DNA of 64,000 nucleotides, from assembly GCA_963698395.1 (NCBI GenBank), contig CAVOQQ010000006.1, forward strand, positions 124,001 to 188,000. The letters are read 5' to 3'. Positions 9,810-18,634 of the stretch are shown in pieces. Position 1 is the first letter of the stretch, and every line of letters starts with the position of its first letter. The position numbers were made by a program, and so were the translations under genes. The DNA comes from JBBQUN01 sp963698395 (lineage in GTDB: Bacteria > Actinomycetota > Acidimicrobiia > Acidimicrobiales > SZUA-35). The notes under the pieces were generated by a model that was given only the letters and a program-made list of their open reading frames with translations, ran no database searches and had not been told where the DNA came from.

Positions 9810-10540
9810 ATGCGAGCGCTCATCATCGTTCACGATCCCGGGTCGCTTTCGACGATGGTCGGCGAGCGTCTGCAGCACCACGGTTTCGAACTGGTCGAGA
9901 TGGCCATCGGTGAGTCGGTCGACTCGACCGGAGAGCCACGAACCGTTCCCCGATCCGAACGACTTCGACCTGGTCGTGCCGATGGGTGCGATCTGGTCGG
10001 TGTACGACGACGACACGATCGGCTCGTGGATCGGGCGCGAGCTCGACTTCCTGCGAGCCTGCGACTCGGCGGGCACGCCGGTGTTCGGCGTGTGCTTCGG
10101 TTTCCAGGCCCTGGCGTCGGCCCTCGGCGGCAGCACCGTGCCGGCCGAGGTGCCGCAGGTCGGCTGGTTCGAGGTCGAGTCGACGATGCCCGATGTGCTC
10201 GCGTCGCGGGCCGTGGATGGAGTGGCACTACGACCGCAGCGAACCGCCGCCCGATGCCGAGGTGCTGGCCTACGACGACACGTGCGTGCAGGCCTTCCGC
10301 CTCCGTCGCAACCTCGGCGTGCAGTTCCATCCCGAGGTCGACCGGGCCCATGTCGAGCTCTGGCTCGAGATGGGTGGCCACGACGAGATGGCGAACTTGG
10401 AGCGGAGTTCCGATGAACTCCTCGATGACACCGAGCGCAACGCTGCACTGGCGCGGCCGAACACCTTCCGGCTGGTCGACTGGTTCCTGACCGATGTCGC
10501 CGGCTTCCCCATCGAATCGATCGAGAGCACCACGGCATGA
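9810..10540 (+). pseudogene. class I glutamine amidotransferase, two +1 frameshifts
   Basis: Three successive frames make one GATase-I domain protein of about 242 residues: RALIIVHDPGSLSTMV, then (after a +1 shift near 9945) VFGVCFGFQALASALGG with the nucleophile cysteine, then (after a +1 shift near 10210) the LGVQFHPEVD segment carrying the catalytic histidine and glutamate. The family hydrolyses amide bonds of glutamine or gamma-glutamyl compounds. It overlaps the next gene, a PuuD-like gamma-glutamyl hydrolase, by ATGA. With the glutamine-synthetase-like enzyme at 19886 it recalls aniline degradation, where AtdA1 makes and an AtdA2-type amidotransferase-like protein cleaves gamma-glutamyl amides. 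That parallel is inference. Confidence 0.72.
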
Positions 10541-11253
10541 CCCAGACCATTCGACCCGTCATCGGACTGCCGGGGCGCCGCCGGAAGGTCGGCACCATGG
10601 CAGGCTTCCCCGAGAACCTCGGGCACCTCGACACCGACCTGTACTTCACCGACTACGCACGTGCGGTCATGGCCGCCGGTGGTCTCCCGGTACACCTGCC
10701 CGTCGAGGCCGACCCTCTTGCCTACCTCGGTCTGCTCGATGGTGTCGTGCTGTCTGGTGGCGCCGACATCGAACCCGAGCGGTACGGGCACGAGAACACC
10801 TCGAGCGACACCGAGCCCGAACGTGACGCGTTCGAGTTCGCCTTGCTGGGCGGAGCCGTCGAACAGGGACTGCCGGTGCTCGGTATCTGTCGTGGACTCC
10901 AGATGCTCAATGTCTACGCCGGTGGCACGCTGCATCAGAGCGTGCCCGAGCATGCCCGCTACGACGTGCCGACCAACGATCGGTGCCATGAGGTCGTCTT
11001 CGATACCGCCACCCGCATCGGTGCGCTGTACGGCGAGACCTTCCAGGCGAACTCGCTCCATCACCAGACCGTCGACGAACTCGGCAACGGGCTCACGTTG
11101 TCGGCCCGTGCGTCCGACGGCACGGTCGAGGCAATCGAGCTCGATGGTCACGATGTGATCGCGGTGCAGTGGCATCCCGAGATGCTCGACGGTGAGGAAC
11201 CCGTGTGGGCCTGGCTGGTCGATCGAGCGCTGGCGGCCCGCACCAGCCGCTGA
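10537..11253 (+). CDS. gamma-glutamyl-gamma-aminobutyrate hydrolase family (peptidase C26, PuuD-like)
   Basis: This intact 238-residue protein has the peptidase C26 pattern: VLSGGADIEPERYG near residue 70, the nucleophile elbow GICRGLQMLNVYAGG with its cysteine near residue 116, and the catalytic QWHPEM near residue 210. The family cuts gamma-glutamyl amide bonds, as PuuD does in putrescine breakdown. It overlaps the preceding amidotransferase by four bases. Two neighbouring gamma-glutamyl hydrolases and a glutamine-synthetase-like ligase 9 kb away suggest that an amine is processed as a gamma-glutamylated intermediate. The substrate is not identifiable from sequence. Confidence 0.87.
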   Translation: MTQTIRPVIGLPGRRRKVGTMAGFPENLGHLDTDLYFTDYARAVMAAGGLPVHLPVEADPLAYLGLLDGVVLSGGADIEPERYGHENTSSDTEPERDAFEFALLGGAVEQGLPVLGICRGLQMLNVYAGGTLHQSVPEHARYDVPTNDRCHEVVFDTATRIGALYGETFQANSLHHQTVDELGNGLTLSARASDGTVEAIELDGHDVIAVQWHPEMLDGEEPVWAWLVDRALAARTSR

Positions 11254-11255
11254 AC

Positions 11256-11300
11256 TCGGTCAGTCGGTCATTCGCTCAGTCGGTCAGTCGCTCAGTCGGC
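11256..11300. repeat. 8-bp tandem repeat (CAGTCGGT/CAGTCGCT) between converging genes
   Basis: Five octamers run head to tail from 11261 (CAGTCGGT, CATTCGCT, CAGTCGGT, CAGTCGCT, CAGTCGGC) with a partial unit before. The array starts just after the PuuD-like stop and covers the last codons and stop of the minus-strand extradiol dioxygenase, so that the Thr-Glu-Arg-Leu-Thr-Asp end of that protein is repeat-encoded. Length change here would alter that C-terminus. Confidence 0.7.
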
Positions 11301-12172
11301 TGTGTCCAGCCATTGGCCGGCCGATCGAACCAGACGTGGACCTGGCCGGTCCCCACCGAGTTCTCGTAGTCGCTGAACAGGCGGCCCGGCGCCTTACAGT
11401 CGACCCCGCCGACTGATGCGGCCATGGTGAGGTAGTGGCCGAACCGACCCTCGGGCGCGAAGCCGGCGTACTCGGGCATCGACTCGATGATCGAGCGATG
11501 ATCGCCGGCCTGCATCCACTCGAGACGCTGTTCGTCGGCAGCTCGCGCCTCGGGCGTCCGCAGATGTACCGGGTCGGAGGATTCGTGGGCCCGCAGCTGG
11601 CGAAGTGGCCAGAACCGGTGGCTCATCCCGCCCGATGCCAGCACCACGACCCGGCGGTCGGATCGGGCAACGGCTCGACCCAGCGCCCGACCGAAGAGGA
11701 GGAAGTCGTCGGTCTCGCCGGTCTGCACGGTGGAGACACCGATCCACCGCTCGTCGGCTTGGAGGTAGTGCGCCAGATTGACCACCGGATAGTGGATCGG
11801 GAGATGCTCGTTGTCGATCGCCGTGGCCCAGGAACCGTCGGCGCACACTTCTTCGGCGAACAGGTTGGCGAGTTCGGGGTCGCCGGGCAGGTCATAGGGA
11901 ACCGATGACATGCCGCGGGGGAGTTCCTCGGAGGTGTAGAAACCGGAGCGACGCTCGTGGGCGCTGACGAGCACCTCGACCGTCGAAGCCCAGTGAGTGT
12001 CGAGCACCACGATGGTGTCGGCGGCGAGCGGGGCCAGCACCTCGGCCTTGAGTCGGTGCATGCCGGGAACGAGCGAGATCTCTCGACCCTCGTTCAGCTC
12101 GCGTCGAACATCGGGCTCGAGCATGATCGTCGGTACGTGTGAAACGAGTCCGACGCCGACGATTTCTCCCAT
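11276..12172 (-). CDS. hpaD: class III extradiol dioxygenase, homoprotocatechuate 2,3-dioxygenase type (HpaD/HpcB)
   Basis: The 298-residue protein follows the HpcB/HpaD pattern along its length: SHVPTI at the N-terminus with an iron-ligand histidine, VVLDTHW near residue 58 with the second, FYTSEELPRGM, a LASGGMSHRFW segment, MPEYAGFAPEGRFGHYL, and the terminal GTGQVHVWF. The family uses Fe(II) to open a catecholic ring next to the hydroxyls, giving a carboxymethyl-hydroxymuconate semialdehyde from homoprotocatechuate. An AAGGGG ribosome site precedes the ATG. It is divergent from a P450 gene; HpaE- and HpaG-like enzymes for the next steps are at 27499 and 29785. The true ring substrate may differ from homoprotocatechuate. 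Confidence 0.82.
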   Translation of the reverse strand: MGEIVGVGLVSHVPTIMLEPDVRRELNEGREISLVPGMHRLKAEVLAPLAADTIVVLDTHWASTVEVLVSAHERRSGFYTSEELPRGMSSVPYDLPGDPELANLFAEEVCADGSWATAIDNEHLPIHYPVVNLAHYLQADERWIGVSTVQTGETDDFLLFGRALGRAVARSDRRVVVLASGGMSHRFWPLRQLRAHESSDPVHLRTPEARAADEQRLEWMQAGDHRSIIESMPEYAGFAPEGRFGHYLTMAASVGGVDCKAPGRLFSDYENSVGTGQVHVWFDRPANGWTQPTERLTD

Positions 12173-12250
12173 GGTGGTTCCCCTTCAGAGCAGTGGCGGT
12201 CAGCAGATGATGGCAGTGCTGTGACAGTCGACACGAAGCGGGTCGACAAT

Positions 12251-12266
12251 CGTTTGGGTCCAAACT
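12251..12266. promoter_or_regulatory. operator-like palindrome in the hpaD/P450 divergent promoter
   Basis: The bases CGTTTGGGTCCAAACT form a 6-4-6 inverted repeat with one outer mismatch; the core GTTTGG-GT-CCAAAC is perfect. It ends 14 bp before the P450 start and lies 79 bp before the hpaD start, so a protein bound here could block the P450 transcript and affect both genes. Related copies are at 2172 and 29717. Confidence 0.55.
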
Positions 12267-12279
12267 ACCATGCCCGCTC

Positions 12280-13545
12280 ATGCCCGGGGACACCACATCG
12301 ATCGACCTGACCGCTCACGACACGTACCTCCAGGGGGTCCCGCACGAGGAGTTCAAGCGGCTTCGGGCGAACGATCCCGTCAGTTGGATCGACGAGGTCG
12401 ATGGTTCGGGCTTCTGGGCCGTCACGAAGTATCGAGACATCATCGACGTGAGTCGAGACGTCGCCACCTTCACGTCCACCCAGGGCATTCGACTCGAGGA
12501 GATGACACCAGAGGAGACCGAGGCGCGGCGCACCATCATGGAGCACGATCCTCCCTCGCACACCCGCCTTCGGCGCTTGGTGAGCCGGGGCTTCACTCGC
12601 AAACAGGTCGAGGCCTACGAAGACCAGATCCGCGAGCTCGCGGCCGAGGTCTGCGAAGACGCCGTGGCGAAGGGTTCGTTCGATTTCGTCGAGGAGGTGG
12701 CGAAGCAGCTGCCGATGCGCATGCTCGGTCGACTGATGGGCACGCCCGACGAAGACGGCCCCATGCTGGTCGAACTCGGCGACTCCCTGCTCGGCAACGC
12801 CGACCCCGACTTCACCGACTTCGTCGTCGATCAGGCCGACACCGATGAGTATCGGATGATGCCGTTCCGCTCACCGTCGGGCTTCAAGCTGTTCGACTAC
12901 GCCCGGCAGCAGGCAGCGCTACGGCGAGCCGACCCGACCGAAGACATCATCACCCAGTTGCTCGCCACCACCACCGATGGATCGCAGCTGACCGAGCACG
13001 AGTTCAACAACTTCTTCACGTTGCTCGTCGCCGCCGGCAACGACACCACGCGCTACACCATGGCCGGCAGTATGAAGGCGCTGATGGATCGCCCGCATCT
13101 GATCCAGCAGTTGCAGACGGCAACGACCGACGAGTGGAATCTCGCCGTCGACGAGCTCCTGCGTTGGACCACGGTCACCATGCATTTCCGGCGCACCGCC
13201 ACCACCGATACCGAACTGCGAGGCCGCACGATCGCGGCCGGCGACAAGGTGGTCACGTACTTCATCTCGGGCGACTACGACGAGGAACAGTTCGATCGTC
13301 CCTACGAGCTCGATCTCGGTCGCACGCCCAACGATCACATGGCCTTCGGCCGCGGCGGTCCTCACCTGTGCCTCGGTGCGTGGCTGGCCCGCATGGAACT
13401 CCGGGTGACACTGCAGGAGTTCGTCAAGCGCATCGAGTCGGTCGAGCAGACCGGCGACGAGGCCTATCTGCGGTCGAACTTCGTCACCGGGATGAAGCGG
13501 CTGCCCGTCGCCGTCGTTCCACGGAGCGCAGCAGCCAACGGCTAG
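12280..13545 (+). CDS. cytochrome P450
   Basis: An intact 421-residue soluble P450. The I-helix oxygen-activation motif AAGNDTTR is near residue 250, the ExxR pair lies in DELLRW near 290, and the haem loop FGRGGPHLCLG ends with the cysteine ligand near residue 362. HTRLRRLVSRGFTRKQV marks the C-helix. It is most like the CYP125/CYP142-type or terpene/steroid-active bacterial P450s by general look, but the substrate cannot be read from sequence. Two other P450s in the window (5378, 21228) are closer to each other than to this one. It is divergent from hpaD with an operator-like palindrome between; electrons could come from the ferredoxin at 22502. Confidence 0.9.
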   Translation: MPGDTTSIDLTAHDTYLQGVPHEEFKRLRANDPVSWIDEVDGSGFWAVTKYRDIIDVSRDVATFTSTQGIRLEEMTPEETEARRTIMEHDPPSHTRLRRLVSRGFTRKQVEAYEDQIRELAAEVCEDAVAKGSFDFVEEVAKQLPMRMLGRLMGTPDEDGPMLVELGDSLLGNADPDFTDFVVDQADTDEYRMMPFRSPSGFKLFDYARQQAALRRADPTEDIITQLLATTTDGSQLTEHEFNNFFTLLVAAGNDTTRYTMAGSMKALMDRPHLIQQLQTATTDEWNLAVDELLRWTTVTMHFRRTATTDTELRGRTIAAGDKVVTYFISGDYDEEQFDRPYELDLGRTPNDHMAFGRGGPHLCLGAWLARMELRVTLQEFVKRIESVEQTGDEAYLRSNFVTGMKRLPVAVVPRSAAANG

Positions 13546-13751
13546 CCGCCGAGGTCGAACGGCTGCCCGGCGCGGGCGGCACGGGGATCAGTTCGGCGAA
13601 AGCTTCCCGAAACTCAAAAGTTCGTTTTGTCTATTGTATTTAATTTCGCTGCGAGGCATTCTGTCTTCGCACGGTGAAGGCTCGTGACGACCACTCGCGA
13701 GAAATCGATTGCCATGAGCCCGCCAGGGCTCGACCAAGGGAGAGACACTGT
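13546..13751 (+). promoter_or_regulatory. AT-rich promoter region of the liv operon
   Basis: These 206 bp contain no gene. The stretch 13600-13650 is strikingly AT-rich for this genome (AAAAGTTCGTTTTGTCTATTG, then TATTTAATTT), which suits a promoter for the transporter operon, although no hexamer pair with clear 17-bp spacing can be assigned. A strong AAGGGAGA ribosome site lies about 7 bases before the ATG at 13752. Confidence 0.45.
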
Positions 13752-15044
13752 ATGAAATCGAACAGCATGACCTCGAAACGACTAGCGGCCCTGCTCACCG
13801 GGCTCGCCCTGCTTGCCGCATCCTGCGGATCAAGTGGCAGTGATGCTGCCGAGGGCTCGTCCGGTGACGAGTCCACCAGCGCCGGAAGCGAGGGCGAAAG
13901 CACCGGAGGCGGAACCGCTGGCACCCCGGCAGTCGACGTCGATGCGGTGCTCGATGCCGATCTCGCCAACTGCGCCGAGGCGCCAACCGGCGATCCGATC
14001 AAGGTCGGTCTCGCCATGGACTTCAGCGAGGTCTCGGGCTACGCCGACATCCCAGGCAGCGAGGCGGCAACGTTCCTCGCCGAGCTGATCAACTGCGCCG
14101 GTGGCGTCAACGGTTCGCCGGTCGAAACCCAGGTGCAAGACATCCAGGGCGACCCAGAGGTCACCAAGCGTGCCACCCAAGACCTCGTCGACTTCGGCGC
14201 ACACTTCATGATCGGCCCACCGTTCGCGGACTTCGGCCAGCCGGTGTTGCAGGTCACCGAAGGCAAGATCCCGGTCTTCTTCGCTGCCTCCACCGAGCCG
14301 AGCCTTCCCGACGTCGGCGCCAATTCGTTCCTCGTCACCTTCGACGACACCGGTCAGGCCACCGCCGCTGCCGAGTACGCGCTCGAGCAGGGCTTCACCC
14401 GAGCCATCACCTTCTCGGCCCCCGGTCCGTACTTTGGCTACAACCCCGAGATCTTCACCGAGGTCTTCGAAGCCGGTGGCGGCGAGGTGATCAGCGATCA
14501 GACCTACGTCCCGGTCGAAGACGTCGATTTCTCGGCCCAGGTCAATGAGGTCGCCGGCATCGCCGAGGGGAACGAGGTCGTGTATTCGGCCATGCTCGGC
14601 TTCCAGATGACCGCACTGCGAGGTCAGTTCGAAGGCCAGGGCCTCGACGCTCTCACCTACATGGGCGCCGACGCCTTCGAGGCCACCGGTGGTCTGGCGG
14701 AGCAGAACATCGACGGCATCGTGCACACCACCCACGCCTTCGTCGAAGACGGCAACCGCATCGATCGGTTGCTCAAGGCCTATGAGGCTGCCAACGGCGA
14801 AGCGATCGAATCCGGCTCGTTCGCCGGGCTCTACGCCGACTCGCTCCTCATCGGACTCCAGGGCATTGCCGACTGTGGTTGCACCGATCCCATGGAGATC
14901 GGGGCAGCGGTGGCCAACATCTCGAGCTTCGAGGGCTTCACTGGCGAGATGAGCTATGTCGGCACCAACGGCATTCCGGTCAAGCCCGTGTCGATCCACC
15001 TCGTGGTCGACGGCGTCGACACCCTCGCTGCCAACTGGGACTGA
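13752..15044 (+). CDS. ABC transporter substrate-binding lipoprotein, branched-chain amino acid (Liv/periplasmic-binding type 1) family
   Basis: The 430-residue precursor has a type II signal peptide with lipobox LAASC (Cys25), followed by a low-complexity Ser/Gly/Glu linker to about residue 60. The mature part is a two-lobed type 1 binding fold (PIKVGLAMDFSEVSGYADIPG, then GGVNGSPVETQVQDIQGDPE). It heads an operon with livF, livH and a livM-livG fusion. The start is chosen for the ribosome site and lipobox; an upstream ATG would add a non-signal leader. The Liv family carries branched-chain amino acids, amides or aromatic acids; the setting among catabolic genes makes an aromatic or amine-derived substrate possible. 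Confidence 0.88.
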   Translation: MKSNSMTSKRLAALLTGLALLAASCGSSGSDAAEGSSGDESTSAGSEGESTGGGTAGTPAVDVDAVLDADLANCAEAPTGDPIKVGLAMDFSEVSGYADIPGSEAATFLAELINCAGGVNGSPVETQVQDIQGDPEVTKRATQDLVDFGAHFMIGPPFADFGQPVLQVTEGKIPVFFAASTEPSLPDVGANSFLVTFDDTGQATAAAEYALEQGFTRAITFSAPGPYFGYNPEIFTEVFEAGGGEVISDQTYVPVEDVDFSAQVNEVAGIAEGNEVVYSAMLGFQMTALRGQFEGQGLDALTYMGADAFEATGGLAEQNIDGIVHTTHAFVEDGNRIDRLLKAYEAANGEAIESGSFAGLYADSLLIGLQGIADCGCTDPMEIGAAVANISSFEGFTGEMSYVGTNGIPVKPVSIHLVVDGVDTLAANWD

Positions 15045-15050
15045 GCGGTC

Positions 15051-15752
15051 ATGCTCGAGATCGAGGGACTCACCACCAAATACGGCTCGATCTCGGCACT
15101 GCGTGATGTCAGCCTGAGCGTTGGGTCCGGCGAGGTCGTTGGCCTCATCGGACCCAACGGGGCCGGCAAGACCACGCTGCTCGGCTCGATCGCCGGGCTC
15201 CTGCAGCCGGCAGACGGCGTGGTGCGATTCGAAGGAACGGACGTGACCGGGAAGAGCCCCGACCATCTGCTCCGACTCGGTCTCGCCCTCGTGCCCGAAC
15301 ATCGGCGGATCTTCACCGACCTGACCGTGGTCGAGAACCTCAAGGTCGGTGGCGTCACCGTCTCCTCTGGCGAACGAACCGCGTTGGTCGACGAGATGTT
15401 CGAGCGTTTCCCGGTACTGCGAGACAAGCACGACACCTCGGCGGGCTACCTATCCGGCGGCGAGGCCCAGCAGCTCGCCATCGCTCGAGCGCTGATGTCG
15501 AAGCCACGCCTCCTCATGATGGACGAGCCGTCACTCGGTCTCGCCCCCATCCTGATCGATGTCGTCTTCGACCTGATCGTCGCGCTGCGAGAACAGGGGC
15601 GCACCCTGCTCGTGGTCGAGCAGAATGCCGCCCGCATGCTCGCAGCGTCGGATCGGGCCTACGTCCTTCGCAGCGGTTCGCTGGTTGCCCAGGGCACTGG
15701 TGCCGAGCTGCTCGCCAACGACAACCTCTTCGACACCTTCGTCGGGAGCTGA
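15051..15752 (+). CDS. livF: branched-chain amino acid-type ABC transporter ATPase LivF
   Basis: A 233-residue ATPase with Walker A GPNGAGKTT near residue 36, signature LSGGEAQQLAIARA near 138 and Walker B RLLMMDEPSLGLAP near 155. The short C-terminus and the EHRRIFTDLTVVENL stretch are typical of LivF rather than LivG. It hydrolyses ATP to drive uptake with the permeases encoded downstream. It begins 6 bp after the binding-protein stop. Confidence 0.93.
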   Translation: MLEIEGLTTKYGSISALRDVSLSVGSGEVVGLIGPNGAGKTTLLGSIAGLLQPADGVVRFEGTDVTGKSPDHLLRLGLALVPEHRRIFTDLTVVENLKVGGVTVSSGERTALVDEMFERFPVLRDKHDTSAGYLSGGEAQQLAIARALMSKPRLLMMDEPSLGLAPILIDVVFDLIVALREQGRTLLVVEQNAARMLAASDRAYVLRSGSLVAQGTGAELLANDNLFDTFVGS

Positions 15753-15758
15753 CCGACC

Positions 15759-15794
15759 ATGAACGGACCACCCATGAACGGGCCGATCGCGTGA
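15759..15794 (+). other. possible 11-codon leader reading frame overlapping the livH start
   Basis: Between livF and livH an ATG opens the frame MNGPPMNGPIA, whose TGA overlaps the GTG start of livH (GTGA). The frame holds a near repeat (ATGAACGG twice, 15 bp apart). It could aid translational coupling between livF and livH, or could simply be chance. No ribosome site stands out. Confidence 0.25.
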
Positions 15795-16678
15795 ACCAGT
15801 TGATCCAAAACCTCGTCGACGGACTCGGTCGGGGCAGTATTTATGCGCTCCTGGCGCTTGGCGTCGCCGTCATCTTCGGGGTCATGCACCTCGTGAACTT
15901 TGCTCACGGCGAGCTGATCACCGTGAGCGGCTACGTGGCCTACTGGATGTTCCTCAACGATCAGTCCTGGTACGTGATCGCTCCCGCTGTGGTGGTCACC
16001 GCGATCGTCACCTCGGTGATCATCGAGCAGGTGGCGTTTCGTTGGGTGCGAGGCGCACCCGATTTCACCCTGCTACTCACGTCGTTCGGCGTGCACTTCG
16101 TGGTCGAGGCCATCTTCTTGATGTACGTGTCCACCTCGGTGCGCAGCTTCGATCGAACCGGCTGGATCACCGACACCTTCAGCATCGGTTCGATCTCGAT
16201 CGAGGTCTACGACGCCATCGTGATCGTGGTGACCCTCGTGGTCCTCGGACTCACGGCGCTGTTTCTCCAACGCACGATGTTCGGATTGTCGCTCCGTGCC
16301 GCCGCCGAAGACTTCGACACCGCGCGGCTCATGGGCATCAAGTCCGACCGGGTGATCCGAGGGGCCTTCATCCTGTCGGGACTCCTTGCTGGAATCGCCG
16401 GCGTGTTCTGGCTCATGCGGGCCGGGCAGACGAGCCCCGGCGCCGGGATCACCCCGATGCTGAAGGGCGTGCTCGCCGCGCTGATCGGCGGCCTCGGCTC
16501 GCTCAAGGGAGCGGTACTCGGCGGGTTTGCGCTCGGCCTGGCCGAAGTGCTCCTGCGGTCGAATCTGCCAGGAAGCATCGCCAGCCTGACCGACGGTGTC
16601 GTGTTCGCGTTGATCGCGCTGCTGTTCATCTTCCGACCGCAGGGCTTGATCACCGTCAGCCATGCCGAGAGGGTCTGA
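15791..16678 (+). CDS. livH: branched-chain amino acid-type ABC transporter permease LivH
   Basis: A 295-residue integral membrane protein with about eight hydrophobic segments. GRGSIYALLALGVAVIFGVMHLVNFAHGEL at the N-terminus is the usual LivH opening, and the EAA-like loop DFDTARLMGIKSDRV lies near residue 175. The GTG start is taken because it fits the family N-terminus. It forms the membrane channel with LivM. Confidence 0.92.
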   Translation: MNQLIQNLVDGLGRGSIYALLALGVAVIFGVMHLVNFAHGELITVSGYVAYWMFLNDQSWYVIAPAVVVTAIVTSVIIEQVAFRWVRGAPDFTLLLTSFGVHFVVEAIFLMYVSTSVRSFDRTGWITDTFSIGSISIEVYDAIVIVVTLVVLGLTALFLQRTMFGLSLRAAAEDFDTARLMGIKSDRVIRGAFILSGLLAGIAGVFWLMRAGQTSPGAGITPMLKGVLAALIGGLGSLKGAVLGGFALGLAEVLLRSNLPGSIASLTDGVVFALIALLFIFRPQGLITVSHAERV

Positions 16679-16679
16679 C

Positions 16680-18536
16680 GTGTTTCGACTGAAGGATCGA
16701 GACATTGCGTTCCCGATCGGCGGAGCACTCATCCAGTTCGTGATTCTCGTCGGCGGCGGCTTGCTCTACACCGCCGTGGTCGGCGGCTCTGCCGACGATC
16801 TCGTCACTGCGATGCTCATCGACGCCATCTTGGTGATCGGGCTCCAGATCTACATCGGCAACACCGGCGTCCTCTCGTTCGGCCACATTGGCTTTGCGGC
16901 CATCGCCGGCTACGCCTTCGCCGTGCTCGCCATCGACCCGCAGCGCAAGGGCACCGTCATTCGCAATGCGCCGCTCGACCTCGACACCGTGCAGCTCTCG
17001 CCGTTGGTCGCCACGCTCGTTGCCGTCGGGGTCACCCTGGCCGTTGCCGTACTGGTCGGACTCGGCCTTGCCCGCTCCGGAGCTCAATCGGGCGCGGTGT
17101 CGGCCACCGTCATCACGCTCGCTCTCTTGTTCGTCACCCACGAATTGGCGATCAACTGGACCGACCTGACCGGCGGCGACCGTGCCGGCCTGTCGTTCTC
17201 CGTCGGGCGAACCCTCGACACCCGCCTCCCGATCTACCTGGCCCTCATCGCCGGCCTGGTCGTCGCCCGCCTGTTCGCTCAAAGCCGGAGTGGCCGGCTG
17301 GCTCAGGCAGCACGGGAAGACGACCTCGCCGCCCGGGCGATGGGCGTGAACCCCCAGGTGCAACAAATGATCGCTCTGCTGCTGTCGGTGAGTTTCGTTG
17401 CTGTCGCTGCCTGCCTTCGGGTCTATTCGATCGGCAACATCACACCGAAATTCTTCTTCTTCGATTACACGCTGCTCACGCTGGTGATGCTGATCGTCGG
17501 CGGGCGCAAGGGCATCACCGGGTCGCTCGCCGGCGTCGTGATCATCACGGCCGGCCGAGAACTGACGCGCCGGCTCGGGACCGAAGGTACCGAGATCCTC
17601 GGCCTCAGTCTCGACGGCACCATCACCGACGTGCTCTTCCGCCCCGGCCTCACCGACATCTTCCTCGGCCTCGCCATGCTCGGGTTCATGATCCTGCGCC
17701 CCGACGGCTTGCTCGACGACTGGGAACTCGACCACTGGCTGTACCGGCGATTCGGACGGCGCGCCGAAGCCAAACCCGACCCGCTCCCCGAAACCGACCG
17801 CATCGACGCCGGCGTGCTCGAAGCCTCCGATCTCTCGGTGGTCTTCGGCGGCTTCCGTGCCCTGTCCGGTGCCTCACTCAGCGCCAACAGTGGCGAGATC
17901 GTCGGTCTGATCGGTCCGAACGGGGCGGGAAAGACGACGCTGGTCAATGTGATCACGGGCATGGTCACGCCGACCGAGGGCCGGTTTGGTATCGACGACC
18001 GCGATCTCACGGGTGTGCCACCGCACACGCTCGCCCGCTCGGGGATCGTCCGTACGTTCCAGAACCTGCGGCTGTTCTCCTCGCTCACCGTCCGGGAGAA
18101 TGTCGAGGTGGCAGCCCGCGTCGCCGAGGTCCATCGCAGCGATCGAGTTCGGCCCGGTATCGACGAGCTCATCGCCGAAGCTGGACTGTGGGACCACCGA
18201 GATCGACGAGCCTCCGAACTCGACTACGGCAACTCCCGACGTCTCGAACTCGCCCGGGCCGCGGCCATGAGCCCCCAGTTCCTCCTGCTCGACGAGCCCA
18301 CCAGCGGCATGAGCGACGCCGAGTCCGACGAGATGATCGAGCAGGTTCGTCACATGGCGGCGACGATCGGTGCCGGCGTGCTGGTGATCGATCACGACCT
18401 GAACTTCATCACTGGTATCAGTGATCGCATCTATGCCCTCGATCAGGGCCGAATCATCGCCGTCGGTACGCCCGATGAGATCCAGGCCAATCCGATCGTG
18501 CAGTCGGCCTACCTCGGATCGGCCGCCCCGGCCTGA
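16680..18536 (+). CDS. fused LivM permease and LivG ATPase
   Basis: The 618-residue protein joins a LivM permease (about residues 1-350, with some ten hydrophobic segments and GNTGVLSFGHIGFAAIAGYA) to a LivG ATPase (about residues 375-615, with Walker A GPNGAGKTT, VRTFQNLRLFSSLTV, a degenerate signature LDYGNSRRLELARA and Walker B FLLLDEP). The GTG at 16680 follows the livH stop by one base and has a GAGAGGG site before it; an ATG at 16662 is possible but lacks one. Fusions of this kind occur in actinobacteria. With LivF it supplies the second nucleotide-binding domain. Confidence 0.9.
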   Translation: MFRLKDRDIAFPIGGALIQFVILVGGGLLYTAVVGGSADDLVTAMLIDAILVIGLQIYIGNTGVLSFGHIGFAAIAGYAFAVLAIDPQRKGTVIRNAPLDLDTVQLSPLVATLVAVGVTLAVAVLVGLGLARSGAQSGAVSATVITLALLFVTHELAINWTDLTGGDRAGLSFSVGRTLDTRLPIYLALIAGLVVARLFAQSRSGRLAQAAREDDLAARAMGVNPQVQQMIALLLSVSFVAVAACLRVYSIGNITPKFFFFDYTLLTLVMLIVGGRKGITGSLAGVVIITAGRELTRRLGTEGTEILGLSLDGTITDVLFRPGLTDIFLGLAMLGFMILRPDGLLDDWELDHWLYRRFGRRAEAKPDPLPETDRIDAGVLEASDLSVVFGGFRALSGASLSANSGEIVGLIGPNGAGKTTLVNVITGMVTPTEGRFGIDDRDLTGVPPHTLARSGIVRTFQNLRLFSSLTVRENVEVAARVAEVHRSDRVRPGIDELIAEAGLWDHRDRRASELDYGNSRRLELARAAAMSPQFLLLDEPTSGMSDAESDEMIEQVRHMAATIGAGVLVIDHDLNFITGISDRIYALDQGRIIAVGTPDEIQANPIVQSAYLGSAAPA

Positions 18537-18634
18537 CCCCCGGCCGTTGGCCCCACGGCGGCCCGCTGACCTTACATTTTGCATTCTTTGTAGAAAATCT
18601 CCCGTTCGAACACCTGAGAGGAATCTCGTAGCCA

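Noticed and set aside
5378..10540. Programmed +1 frameshifting as a regulatory system
   Set aside because: The shifts are too many per gene, have no shared slippery site or stop-codon context, and sit in ordinary metabolic genes; insertion errors explain them better.
18541..18600. Terminator plus named sigma promoter before the acyl-CoA dehydrogenase at 18635
   Set aside because: The stretch is AT-rich and contains GCCGT/ACGGC, but the stem is only 5 bp and no hexamer pair has acceptable spacing.
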